Below are positions 11,151 through 23,079 of a stretch of DNA of 64,000 nucleotides, piece by piece. Location of the stretch: contig JAHLMK010000022.1 of assembly GCA_019915135.1 (NCBI GenBank), positions 496,001 through 560,000 of the forward strand, in the 5' to 3' direction. The DNA comes from Strobilurus pachycystidiatus (taxonomy: Eukaryota > Basidiomycota > Agaricomycetes > Agaricales > Physalacriaceae). The position numbers were made by a program, and so were the translations under genes. Every line of letters starts with the position of its first letter. The stretch's first letter is position 1. The notes under the pieces were generated by a model that did not search any database, was not told the DNA's origin, and worked only from the letters and a program-made list of their open reading frames with translations.

Positions 11151-13931
11151 ATGTCCTCCCTACTCCATCAACCTACTAACCCAAAGCAGTCCGCTACGTT
11201 TCGCTTTTTAGATTTGGTCAACGCCAGGTTTGGCTTATCTCTGTCTTCTTACGCCGACCTTTACTCCTGGTCGACCACCCACATTGACCTGTTCTGGTCA
11301 CTTGTTTGGGATCAGACACGCGTTATTGGGTTCAAGGGAGATCATGTCGTCGATAACCAAGCCACGCCCCCTCAGAACCCCCCTTGGTTCTTGGATGCAA
11401 GGCTCAACTGGGCCGAGAACATGCTTCGTGTTCGCTCTGACGAAAAGATTGCTCTCATACAAGCCAGTCAGTCCGCGCAATGACACAAATCACACCACAC
11501 CACCTTCCTGATCCGTCTATCCACAGCTGAACCCACTCCATCCATTCCAACACCTCTTCGGCAACTGACGTATGCTCAGCTCTACACCTCCGTTGCTGAT
11601 CTTGTCTCTTCCCTTTTGCACAACGGTCTGAAACCCGGAGACCGGGTTGCTTCTTACGCGTCAAATTGTATCGTACGATTCCTCCGCTCTCGCACATCAA
11701 ATTTTGGACTGAGCTTGCCCGCGAACAGGAAAATGTAATCGCTTGCTTAGCCACTGCGGCGTTAGGTGGCATATGGGTCAGTGCTGCCGCAGATTTTGGT
11801 CCCGACGGAGTATTAGAACGGTACGAACGTTCTTAAGCTTGGCTTGTATCAGCCCTCGGGTTCGACATGGGGAGATTAAACCGATCAGATGCGGGGAAAA
11901 TTGATGCTTCTTACATCCCATCACACCTGCTTCACAAACCGAGGGCTGATGCACCCGTATCTTGCCCGTAACTCATCATTTTATTAGCTTTGAACAAGTA
12001 TCCCCAAAGTTTGTTTTCACCGTTGATGCTGTTATCTACAACGGCAAAGTGCACGACCATTTACCCAAGGTCGCCGCCCTCATTGATGGTTTATCAGCGA
12101 AACCAAAATTAGTTGTTATCGAATCCCGTTTCCTGAGCAGAGCCGACAGTTTTAAGATCGAATACGTTACTTGGGACACGTTCGTGGCTCAAGGCCAGTC
12201 GGAGAAACTGGGACGAGCTGCAGATGGAGAGATAGAATGGCACCGGGGATCTTTCAATGACCCACTGTGGATCCTCTTCAGCTCAGGCACTACAGGTCGC
12301 TTGACTTCACGATATCTTCGGACCTATCTCACAATGTTTCTATTCCAGGACTTCCTAAGCCAATTGTTCATCGTCTGGGTGGAATGCTCCTACAGTCCAA
12401 CAAAGAATTTCTCATCTGCGGTGACCTCAATCCTGACGACGTCTTCTTTTATTACACGACGACGTAGGTGGCAACATTTCTATTTGGTGACGCAGACCCA
12501 CCCAACAATGTCTATAGTGGCTGGATGATGTGGAACTTCTTGATCAGCGCCCTCTCCGTAGGTTGTACTCTCGTTCTCTATGACGGCAGCCCTCTGCGCG
12601 ACCCTTCTTTCCTGTGGAACTTGGTGGACGACCTAAATATCTCTATCTTCGGCACAAGCGCCAAGTACATCGATGCTCTTTCGGTTCGTTTCTCTACCTT
12701 GTCTGCAAATCAGAGATATCACATTCTCTTCTAGAAACTATACAGACCACGAGACCACCATGCCCTCAGATATCTGCGCCACGTTTACTCTACTGGGTCT
12801 CCGCTTTCTGCTCCGCTCTACGACTACGTGTACGAACACATCAGCCCAAGCGTGTTGTTAGGCTCTATCACGGGTGCGTCAAACGCGCCTTGCTGTGAGC
12901 TCTAATGACATTGCGCAGGCGGAACGGATATCTGTTCTCTCTTCGCTGGAATGTGTTCGGCTTTGCCCGTGTATCGTGGTGAAATTCAATGCCGCATGCT
13001 CGGCATGGCGATTGAAAGCTTCACAACCGAAGGTACAATAAGCGGTCCAGCGACGCCAGGTGAACTTGTTTGTCTTCGGCCGTTCCCTTGTATGCCAGCG
13101 GGCTTCTGGCCGTTGCCAGGATTTGGATTGGCGGAAAGTGTATCGGCCGCAAAGGAGCGATACAAGCAGGCTTACTTCTCAGAGTTTGATGGCGTCTGGT
13201 GTATGTATTGTTGTGGTCTTCTTGGAAATCCATGCACATCCCTCAACGTAATCCTCCAGACCACGGGGATCACATCCTCATCACCGAGTCGCAGGCGGGT
13301 AATGGTGGAGGCGTGGTTATGCTCGGACGTTCTGACGGAGTCTTGTACGTCTGTATATGATGTGCTTGTGATCATCCATGTTGATTCGTCGTGTCACAGG
13401 AACCCTTCTGGCGTCCGATTCGGTTCTGCGGAAATCTACGATGTGTTAGAGCTATGTTTCCCAGCACGGGCCTCCGAACATGGGATTGTCGACTGTCTGG
13501 CTGTTGGCCAGCTGATTGAGAAGGGAACCGATGAACGCGTGGTTCTGTTTGTGAAACTTCCCACAGGAGACACATTGTCCCCGCATCTTGAGAAGGAGAT
13601 CAAGGCGGCTATTAGGAAACGACGCAGTCCTCGACATGTTCCGGCGAAAGCAAGTAACCGTTGACCATAAATGTGCGGGAGCTAACCCCAGACCAGATTT
13701 TGCAAACACCTGACATTCCCTACACTTTGAACGGCAAACGCGTCGAGGTGTTGGTTAAGAAGGTGCTGTACCTTCCGCGGATGTATTAATCTGAGCGTAC
13801 TCGCTGATCACCCCGTCTAGATCATCAATGGTGCCCCCTTATCTATCGCAAACCCTGCAACACTTGCGAACGCTGGATGCCTGGAGTATTATGTGGAGGT
13901 AGGCAAGACTTTAAGGAGTGAAGTTGAATGA
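11151..13931 (+). CDS. Acetoacetyl-CoA synthetase
   Basis: ANL-superfamily enzyme that activates acetoacetate with CoA and ATP in the cytosol for sterol or lipid use. It is built from about ten exons, roughly 670 residues, the family's usual length. The N-terminal block has FLDLVNARFGLSLSSYADLY, WSTTHIDLFW and LNWAENML. An AMP-binding core follows with SYASNCI, ENVIACLATAALGGIW, the phosphate loop ILFSSGTTG joined to LPKPIVHRLGG, YYTTTGWMMWN, VYSTGSPLSAPLYDY and SITGGTDICSLF. The C-terminal subdomain has PCMPAGFWPLPGFG, YHGDHI, GRSDGVLNPSGVRFGSAEIY and LNGKRVEVLVKKIINGAPLS. Several introns end a few codons after GT, so single open frames hide the gene. The family call is secure; the exon edges are hand-made. 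Confidence 0.88.
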
Positions 13932-14321
13932 TTACGATTTGGGCATCTACATATATGACTACTGTCGTGAGCAAGTACAGTAACCCTCAACCACCGATTG
14001 AGGATTTTCTGGGGCAACAAATCTTCGTGGCTGTGCAAGAAGACCAGCTCTGATCAGTGATGGCCCCGATAAGATTGGAATTTCATAATTGGTCTGTACA
14101 CCGGTTCCCGGGACGGAACTTTTTACGTTTGCCTCGTCTGTTTTCTTCTCCCATCCCCACTGCGATACACCACGGCAGGCGGTCGAATCACATTGGCGTT
14201 GCAGCAGAGACTTGGTTTCATCTCCGTCCCTCCGCTTATACATCGCTACTCGACCACCCTGTCGCTCTGCTAGTTCATGTTTGCCTCGTGTTGAAGTCGC
14301 TCCAACACACGCACTGCCATC
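13932..14321. other. Intergenic, no supported gene
   Basis: Between AACS and the first membrane-protein gene, both plus strand. Short open frames on either strand show no family features. Confidence 0.5.
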
Positions 14322-15599
14322 ATGAGGTCGGTGCTTAAAATGACTCCAGCAGACTTGTCTCTAACCACCATCTGCTCAGATCCTCGATGCCTTCTCTGTT
14401 CAACACCATTCGAGCATGTCTCTATTGTACGTCCTCGTTCGACTGTTCTCTCCGCAGCTCGTGTTGAAAGTCATTGATAGGTGCTTCGCTGGTGTTCACC
14501 GTGATCTGTCTGGGAATGGCCGGTCGCTTCACCACTGCGCTTGCCACATCCGACCTCAGTGGGTCTGATCAAAAATAGCATCACCATGCATTCATCCTTC
14601 CCACAGCTCGTTTTGTGCCGTTTGCCATCTTCGTTTGCGCCGCGGGCCTTCTTATTATTCTCTCTCTGTACGACAATTCGCGACCCATTGCTTCCCTACA
14701 TCTCATGCGTCCGATCACAGACTCGCGTTCAGTTTCCTCTTGGGCGCGCGAAATCCGATTACAACAAGGATCGAATTGGGGTGTCTTGGCCTCGCTGGGC
14801 TCTTGTGGCTGGGTGCGTCTTTTTCAGACGCGCAGCAGTCATCAAATTAATGTTCGTAGTTCTGGGGGTGTATTTGGTAGTGTCCCCTTCTAAGGATGCG
14901 GATGTTGAATGTTACACAAGTACTTCAACGGCCACCGCTCTTGTTCTTGACGATGAGCTTGCCAGTTGTACGTTCTGCCAAGACCCTTCTCAGATAACGT
15001 CTGACTCTTCTTCTAGTTCACACCGACCAATACCAAGCCATGTACCGCGTCCTCAATGCCTTTGCACTTTTGAATGCAATTCTGTGTAAGGCTTTCATTT
15101 TCAATCATCGTTCTACGCCTGATCCCTCGTAGTGATCGGATGTTGCATCGGTCTCTTCATGCTCGCTCTAAAGCGGCATCGGAATGGCGACTCTCACATG
15201 TGGCACGGGCCAGTCACCTCGTGTGCTTGGTTCAATGACTATAGCAAGAAGGTTCAAGCCAGCCGGCCGCGACAGCCGTCAGCCCTTCCTACTCAAGCAC
15301 CACCCCCGCCGCCACCGCCCATGAAACAAGTGAAGAATGAGACGTACACTCCCACGCCGGCGAAAAGGGAGCGCTCAACGAAGAAGCGAGAATATGGGGA
15401 AATCCCAAGACGAAACCATTCCTCTAGATCGCAGGGACAATCTAGACCACATAGAGACCGCTCTTACCGTGCGCGAGGAGATTCCCGCACACGGCAGTTC
15501 TCGGGCTCGTCGCTCATAGGCTCGACGAGTGATGAATACGACACTGGGATGATGGCCAATCCCAACCGATTGCCCCCTGGGCCTCGGGGAACGAATTAA
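14322..15599 (+). CDS. MARVEL-like four-helix membrane protein A
   Basis: Predicted plasma-membrane or vesicle protein of unknown role. Spliced from a tiny first exon (ATGAG) through at least six short introns: MRSSMPSLFNTIRACLY, then helix 1 ASLVFTVICLGMAGRF. FVPFAIFVCAAGLLIILSL follows as helix 2. LAFSFLLGARN leads into helix 3 (IELGCLGLAGLLWLGASF). Then come a short loop with Cys, QAMYRVLNAFALLNAIL and IGCCIGLFMLALKRHR as helix 4. The tail is cytoplasmic, Pro-rich (PPPPPPP) and basic (SRSQGQSRPHRDRSYRARGD), ending PPGPRGTN. Helix layout fits MARVEL (PF01284) proteins of Agaricomycetes. It is the first of three consecutive plus-strand membrane-protein genes. Confidence 0.7.
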
Positions 15600-15866
15600 A
15601 TGTAATGATTTTATGTAGGTACCATCTTTTGTAGCTTATTGGGGGTCTGTCACGAATAGAATACACGAGTTGCCATGAAGTAATAGTGTCATTAGTGAGA
15701 CGCCACTAGCGGCAATCGGGCTCAGTCGGGCCGACGTGATACGTTACCATCACGTGTCGTGTAGTTTGGCTGATCGGACGGCTGTTTTGCGTTTCGCATT
15801 TGCTTCCATCTCCCTGTCCGTGCGCCACATCATCCCTTCATCGACAGCCTATCCCGTTGCTCGATA

Positions 15867-16966
15867 ATGTCTGTACGCTTCATAAACTGGAGGCTTGCAT
15901 TCTATGGTATGTACACCTCTGTCATCGCATGGCGGTGCGCTGAGCAACAGACAGTCTTGGTCTTCCTTTTGTCTGGTGCGCACTCCAGCGTGGCTTTGCA
16001 ATCATTTACGATCTGGATTCTGAAGGCACCGTGCTTGGAATTGCTGGCCATCTTGCTAGTGTATTTCTACCGCATCTACATCGTGCGCCATACACGCGTT
16101 TTCGGCGTAACAGCACTACTGACAGCGATCTAGCGGATTTCACCATCTTTGCTCTCGTCGTCCCATCCCTGACAATATTTGTGTTAATGCTCACGTCCGT
16201 CCCCTCTTTGCTCTTATCTGCATTAGCCTGACGTGAAGCGCAATGTGCATCCAGTCTGCAATGGTCTCAACCTCGAATCGAAGTCGTTGCTCTATTCGTC
16301 CTCTTCGCCCTCTGGCTAGGTGCGCCTACTCTCCTCCTCGTGCTCACTATATGACGTATCTTCAGCAATGGGAGCATGGTCTAAGTAAATGTACAATCAG
16401 CCTGTCATCTACCTCGTCTCATGCTTCACACACAGTGATATCATTGGCCACATCCAATGTGACGCCCTTGCTGGACAGCGCACTGCGACCAAGAATGGAG
16501 ACAGTACGTCTAGTTTCTACTGCGATCATACAGAGCTAAGTAACACAATATCACAGTGAGCGCTCAGGCATACTGCCATGAAATGAAAGTCATCGAAGCT
16601 TTCTCATGGACAAACTTTATCCTCTTCATCGTCGCTTTCATCATCATCATGGTGCTCGTTTCAAGCATGCAGCCCATATCGCAGTACGACGTCTGGAGCG
16701 AACCAATCCAGGGTGGGTGATTTCAGTGCCGCCTTCTCGTCCAACTTCTCAAGGTCTATCAAGAACTCTTGTGGTTCAACGAACTTCCCAGTTCTACCAA
16801 TCACGGGATGATGCCCATGCAGTATATGTCCCAACAAGGCGGTTATGTACCGTACGGTGGTGGACCACATCAAACCGTTCCAGGTCGTACGCTCATCGTA
16901 CAGCCTCACCATAATGGCCAGCCACCCACCGTGACCGAAGTGCCCTATGGGACGGCAGGTATATAG
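15867..16966 (+). CDS. MARVEL-like four-helix membrane protein B
   Basis: Starts MSVRFINWRLAFY, then splices to VLVFLLSGAHSSVAL (helix 1). DLADFTIFALVVPSLTIFVLMLT follows (helix 2), then QWSQPRIEVVALFVLFALWLAMGAWS (helix 3), and a loop with DIIGHIQCDALAGQRTATKN and MSAQAYCHEMKVIEAFSW. FILFIVAFIIIMVLVSS is helix 4. The tail reads DVWSEPIQELPWFNELP, then is Gln/Gly/Pro-rich and ends PYGTAGI. The two loop cysteines and the W..EPIQELPWF segment match fungal MARVEL proteins I recall. About six short introns are needed. Role unknown. It sits 267 bases after gene A, so tandem duplication is possible, but the tails differ fully. Confidence 0.75.
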
Positions 16967-17108
16967 TTGGGTTTCTGTATACTCATGTCTGTTTACGTCT
17001 TGGATAATGAAATTCTATGCCTCATGTTTGACACGCACCAGCCTGGTGTTTCCCATCTAAACACTTCCTGATTATACTTAGCTCCAATTGAGTTGCCCTC
17101 TCACCACC

Positions 17109-17733
17109 ATGCCCTTATTCCAGCAAAATCCGATGCGCTCTACAGGTATCTGTGAGTGGACAGCTTTTTCGGGAAGGCTTCGAAGATGACGCTATACCTA
17201 TCTGCGAATACAGTGATCCTGGCCATGGCAGCAGGGTGGATGGCGACGCGATTCCTGGTATCGATGCGTACGAATCACCAGCTTTGACGAGCTCGCAAGA
17301 CTGAGGTAACCTTCAGATGCCCTGCACTTGACGCAGACCTCGGTTGCCATTTTGGCGATAGTGGGCATGATGTATATGTGAGTAATCTCATGTTCCGGCG
17401 CAACGTTCTCAAGGACGGTCGCGCAGCGTTGCAATGCATCACAGAAGAGAAGGTCATGTCATGACACAGACGCAGGAAGAGATGATTCTAATAGGCGGTT
17501 TTGGGTTGTTCTGGATTGGTGAGTGCTGCAGTATATAGTGCCATTTCTCTGCCATATGACGACTTGCAGCCTGTTTACTGGCATGGAGGGCTTTGACCGA
17601 GGGAAGTGGACAAGGTGATGGAAGCATTTCTGGCGGGTCAAGAAGGGAGGGCGGTTACACAGGTAGCGCCATACCGTACCCTTGCTCGGCAGATGATGTT
17701 TATTGCATCGTCGAGGAGTGGTCGTTCTTCTGA
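17109..17733 (+). CDS. Small hypothetical membrane protein
   Basis: Not recognised. A consistent spliced model of about 125 residues exists: MPLFQQNPMRSTG, ILILAMAAGWMATRFL (helix 1), TSVAILAIVGMMYI (helix 2), REGHVMTQTQEE, MILIGGFGLFWIACLLAWRA (helix 3), then a Gly/Ser-rich tail with PYPCSADDVYCIVEEWSFF and TGA at 17731-17733. Two donors are strong GTGAGT sites. One acceptor, CATCACAG, was chosen because it alone keeps frame. It lies directly after the two MARVEL-like genes on the same strand. Confidence 0.55.
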
Positions 17734-18019
17734 AGCGTGGTAGTGCTTTATTAGGCTAGATAAGCATATTCCTGGTGGAAGAGTGTGATTCATGATGGAT
17801 CGAGTTAGACAACGATAAGTGTGAAGCGGACATAACGGCGGTGATCACACCTTCATTCCCCCCATCACTTTCACCCACACTGTTTCTGTCGCCCTCCTCG
17901 TAACGCACACCGCCGCTGCTTGATATGATAAGTCGGTCTTCAGCGTTGAGGCGCACCATTACTGACGCTGCTCTCTCGTTCACGCATCGCCAAGCAAACG
18001 CCGCATCGAAACGGATGTC

Positions 18020-18781
18020 ATGAAGATGTACGCACCGTCTCGGCGGAACTTGCACAATGCACTGACCGGTCACCGCTCAGGCTCATGTCTGACTACGAGG
18101 TGTCGCTCGTCAACGACAGCATGCAGGAGTTCTACGTGCGCTTCTTTGGCCCCGCCGAAAGTGAGTCATTGCCGGCCTTGGCTACCGCTGAGCGCTGACA
18201 GCCATGCCAGCCCCGTTCGCTGGAGGAGTTTGGAAGATTCACGTTGAGCTGCCGGACCAGTATCCTTACAAATCGCCCAGCATAGGCTTTATAAACAAGA
18301 TCTTCCACCCGAACATTGACGAGCTGTGCGTTGCCCCTGCCCCTGCCCTGCTTCCGCCAGTCGCTGACTACGCTTGACAGAAGTGGATCCGTGTGCTTGG
18401 ATGTCATCAACCAGACATGGTCGCCAATGTTCGGTTCGTTTCCTCGATAAACAGTGGTTGCAAGTGCTCGTCTGACCGGATTCCCAGACATGATCAACAT
18501 ATTCGAGGTGTTTCTCCCCCAACTGTTGCGATATCCAAATCCCAATGATCCTTTAAACGGCGAGGCGGCTGCGCTGTTGATGCGGCATCCAAAGGAGTAT
18601 GATGCTAAAGTGAGAGGTTGGTCTTCACTCCGTCAACCAGATAACTATCTAATGACGACATGCAGAATATGTCCAGCGCTTCGCGACGAAGGAAGCTGCG
18701 GACGCTGCCACAGACGGCAAGGATGACGAGGATGAGGACGAGGAGATGAGCGACATCGGCAGCATAAGCGATGTCGAGTGA
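18020..18781 (+). CDS. UBC8: Ubiquitin-conjugating enzyme E2, UBC8 type; start codon problem
   Basis: E2 that in yeast works with the GID ligase on gluconeogenic enzymes. Exons give MKM joined to [24 protein letters not shown], then [44 protein letters not shown] (HPN motif and catalytic Cys) and [27 protein letters not shown] and [15 protein letters not shown] follow, and a long acidic tail ([10 protein letters not shown]) ends ISDVE, as in UBC8/UBE2H. The conserved family N-terminus [12 protein letters not shown] is encoded in frame just upstream (17984-18019). It is preceded by CAC where ATG is expected and by an in-frame TGA at 17963-17965, so the only visible AUG is the internal one at 18020. 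The identity is secure and the start is not. Confidence 0.85.
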
Positions 18782-19607
18782 TCTGAATTTGTATATTTAA
18801 TTAACGGCTCTCATGGCATCTAATTTTGTAGGATATCTTCTGTAGGGCGGGCTGTATATTCTGGAGCTGTAGGAATACTATCATCGAAATCGGGACACAC
18901 TTATCCAAGCGATGGAACTATGCTTCCGGTCTTGAGCCTGGTCTCGACCTGTTTCTGCCCGGGTAAGTAACAGGTTGCATGTTGGTCATCCGGAATGTAC
19001 TGTCATAGCGCAATTTGTATCACAACTGATACCCTCACTTCCCCGACTGTGTGAGAGATATCCGCTTTCTTGAAAACGTACACCCCGACACGGTACACCC
19101 TAGTCGCATACGCCAAACGTTGTAAATGAACTCATCAAGAGTGCCAATTGTCGGCAATCGACGCTAAAGTATGTAAGTATTCTTGGACGCACGTCTATAA
19201 CCCCTTCTAACACTCAGTCAAAGCTTGACCTCGAACTGCGCGATGAAGAGTGGCCGCCCGATGGATGCGTGTTGATATAATCCCTCCCTAACACGAGTAC
19301 GACGACGTGTAGCCGCGACTCTGGGAGATGATCATGAAGGCCGCGTGTTGCTCTACCAAAAGCACTTTTCGGGTCAGGCGTCGAGTTCCTCTTACTCATC
19401 GGGTCTCAGAGCTAAATGGTCCAAGGACGAACCCGCACAGATTGAATATCTTGTACCCGTACTCTTTGTGCGGGAAACATCACACCTCATCGTTCATAAC
19501 CACGTTATGTGTTATCTCTTGGCGATGTATGCCAGTGATTCAACTCGCATTGTTCAGCTGTTTGACTACGCTGCGAGCACGTTGGTATACAGTCTGGGAA
19601 CAGTTAT
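18782..19607. other. Intergenic between convergent genes
   Basis: About 0.8 kb between the 3' ends of UBC8 (+) and the DUF6535 gene (-). A plus-strand open frame at 19345-19812 overlaps the minus-strand gene and has no domain. Nothing else is seen. Confidence 0.5.
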
Positions 19608-22404
19608 CTATGGCAGCGTGGAAGGCTGCTTTCGCGCATCTCGTTCGGGCGGGATACGTGCCTCCAACACATTCAAAGCGGACCGTAGCTCCTTCATGTC
19701 TTCCAGAAACCGCGGTTCCAACAGGGAACGCCAGGAATGTTCAAGAATAGTTTCAAATCCCAGCATGCTGTCGGACGGTAATGGGCAAGTGTGCGACGCA
19801 CCCCCATTCTGATACCACCACCACACAGATCGGAATCTTGAAGTGACTTCTAGCCACGACGGGTGATGCGGCTGAAGGTCCATAAGCGATATAATGTCTT
19901 CGCTATTATCAACCGCGGCGAGGAGGAATAATACAGTCAGGGTCTGCGGTCGGTGAAGCTGCGCGAGAATGTCTCGTCGCGTTGTCGCAGAGTCGATTAA
20001 CGCAAGCCCATCTACAACGCTTCCAACCGAAAAACCTGGCCAGGATAGAGCATAGAATGATTTGAAGATGGCGGTCATTCCACCGTCACAGAAGAGGACC
20101 TGATATGCCTCCGTCTGACCTCGGCGGATACCACAGAGCAAGATCTTGAAAACAGTCTTGAACAATGTTTCCGAATATCCGTCGTCTTTGGAGAAATCCG
20201 ATGCAGCCATGCCAGAAGCAAGGCAGATGGGCCGCCGAATGACACAGGAAAGGGATGGAAATGTGAGAACATGTTTCTCAGACAAGTGAAGGTAGAAGCT
20301 CAAGAAGGACTGAAGATAATGAGGATTGATATCACTACCTGAATGGTCCCATGCTTCGAGCATGCGAGTTTGATCAATGATATCCTGCAAGAGACGAGAT
20401 ACGGCGGCTTGGTCCACATTTGTGAGGCCCTCAAATTTGGAGTAATCCTCAAGATTCTCCATGACCAAACGGAGAAGATGGTAAACTGAGGGAAAGATGG
20501 AATCGGAGGGCGTGGCGCGGGTCAAAGCAAAACGTCCAACAGCGATTAGCACCCGGATGTTTTTTGTTCGTAGTGTCTTATCATCAAAGTCGGCAATGCA
20601 AGGCAATGCTAAGATGGATTGGGCGACTTGACGTCGAAAAGATGTTCCTATAGATCCCTCTAACGTCAAAAGTAGGCCAGAGGCTGGGACTCCGCTTGCC
20701 CACGGAGGTGGCAGAAGTTGTATTATCAGGTTAACACAGAATACATCATTCCCTCCGCACTCTGCAATGATGTTGTTGCTGAATGCAAGCTCGAGGAATT
20801 GTTTCCAGATAACGAGGGGCATCTCAGTAGTGCGACACAGCCACAACGCAGAAAGTAGCTCTTCAGGGCGACAGGGCAAACCACAATGCAAACTGTTGTG
20901 GAGAAGGATATCTGCTTGGAGTCGAGGCGAATGGGAGGAATGTGACCAGCGATGGCTACTTCGTTTGACGGAGTGAAAAGCTGCCGACCGGTAGAGACGT
21001 TCCTTTGCACGCTCCCAATACGGCATATGCGCGTCTTCCTGGATACTCTTCAAGTCCCCACGTGTCGTCGATATTGAAGCATCGCGAAAACGTTCTTCGT
21101 CGCATGTGGCAGAGATCAGGGCATCGTGGGTGTCTTCAAGCTCGCTGCCTTCGCTCCAGGTCTTCCGGGCATAATCCAGACTTTCGATAGGAAGGCCGCC
21201 AATGGCCTGTGCCACAATGCTTCGAAGAGATGGATTGGATGAAATGTGGAAGAGCCAATCAAGGCCGTCGACGGAAAGCTTGTCGTAGTGGCGTTTCACC
21301 GAATCTACCTCGCTTATGAGCAGAGATGATCCATAGGCTGATGTGCTTGGGGAATGTCTGAGAGAACTCAAAATTAATTGTCTCCCTTTTCGCAAGGCAG
21401 TATCCGTCCATGGAACCATGTAAGAGAAGAAGTCGGTCAATGGAGTACGATACGGGCAGTCAGGAAAAACGACCGGCAGAAGATTGCTCGTGATGTAGAT
21501 TATGAGCACGATCGCAGAGATGGAGGCGACGGAGCACGCCACGGATTGACGCAACGGCACATAGAAGAGTACGAGGCCGACGAAGAATAAGGCGAGAGAG
21601 ATGTGCATAATGATGGGCAATGACCCGATGATGATGGTGACGCGCCATCGCTCACAGCCCATGAATCGAAACTGGCGGGTGTGACTACGCATACCGGGAG
21701 TGCCTGACGGAAGGGACATATAATGGTGCAGCCATTGCTTCACCAGAACAGCAAAGAGGGCGACAACAAGACTGGTCACGAGACTAATGACCCACAGTCC
21801 ATTGACCCACACGTCAATGGCGTCTGGTACGAATGCGGCAGCCGGGTCGACAGAAGGAACAGTTATGTTCACAGCCAATCCTCCGCTCAGCTGCAGCAGT
21901 ACGATGTCATGCAGAAGGATAGCGGTCATTTGGGAGAAGTCTGTCTGCAGGTTCTGGGAGGACTCAACCAAGAACGAGGTGACCACCGCTGAGAAGAGAC
22001 CAGCCTGGCCAGCCTTTTCAGTACAAAGCATCTATCAGAGAAAGAACACAACTAACAAACACAAGCATGACATCCAAACCGTCGCGCCGCTCAGCTGTAA
22101 GCATGTTATCGTATGTGGCGGCCTCTTCTTCGTACGCGCGCCATACCCTTGCGTTGGGCTGGGTCTCGTGACCGTATGGGTCCTCCGGCAATCGTTTTTC
22201 GTAGTCATCACTGAACACGGGAGGAGGAATGTTCTGCTGCGTTCCTTGCTGGCGTAAGCCCAGAAGGTGAGTGTCTTCCTGCCTTGCGCGTGGATGAACC
22301 GGGGGGGCATGCCAGTCTGCACATAGAATTGCGGTGGAAGATCTCGCGAAAGTCCTCGCTTCTGAACCGCCAGGTTCAGTGTTGCTCGGCCCTGGGACCG
22401 ACAT
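19608..22404 (-). CDS. DUF6535 domain membrane protein
   Basis: Member of an Agaricomycete-expanded family of unknown function. Two exons fit. The first, from MSVPGPSNTEPGG at 22404, has the family opening DPYGHETQPNARVWRAYEEEA and GLDVMLVF. The second resumes AGLFSAVVTSFLVESSQNLQTDF after an intron ending GGCCAG. The domain has four hydrophobic segments: AGLFSAVVTSF; GLWVISLVTSLVVALFAVLVKQW; a helix pair ALFFVGLVLFYVPL; and SISAIVLIIYITSNLLP. After it lies about 600 residues of helical, Leu-rich sequence without known domains, ending RDARKQPSTLP. The start could instead be at 22488, but the shorter form is the family's usual opening. Confidence 0.85.
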
Positions 22405-23079
22405 GAGTGCAGGATGACTGCGGAAAGATGATGATGGCGTCAAAGCTAAAAGAACAGTGGCGTGACGTGACACGACGATACCGTACATACCTCGGATTTT
22501 GGTGTAAAGAGGCAGCTCATGGTGCAGCTAGCCTGTCGTTGTATTTTTTTTCTGTGACTTGGGCGATCAAGGCAGGATTCGTGTGGCGTTCTCAGATGCC
22601 CGGCCCAATCAGAACCACTATTACCAGTGCCAACTCACGTGAACCTGGCCAAGTGTATTCCCGAGATCTCTAGTCTCCCCTACGTAGACTATCCATCTAA
22701 TGTCAGGTAGACTATCCATCTATGTAACGACAGACAGATGAGTACTTTGGCGTGATCCTCAATCGACTGCCCAAAATCGCCCCCGGCTTCTCACTATTCT
22801 CAGCAATTGCGGTCAATGTGCGCGGCCGAGCGATGGTGAAGCGACGAGCAATGAGCGCAGGGATGATATATACCATTGATGACAGCTTCGTACCAGCACA
22901 CGTTGAAACAGAAACAACCCTCGTGCATAGATTGTTCTTGTCAGGTCTACACTATTGTACATTGCCATTTATTTCCTTTTTGCATTGTTCTACAGGGAGG
23001 CAAGACTGGCCACGGGCCACACACTATTCACGCGCACATCATCAGAGACCTAGATGGGAATGGAAGGGGATTTCACTCA
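22405..23079. other. Intergenic with a short direct repeat
   Basis: No gene is supported. A 16-base direct repeat (GTAGACTATCCATCTA) occurs at 22684-22699 and 22707-22722, seven bases apart. The rest is the DUF6535 upstream region and the 3' flank of ZWF1. Confidence 0.5.
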
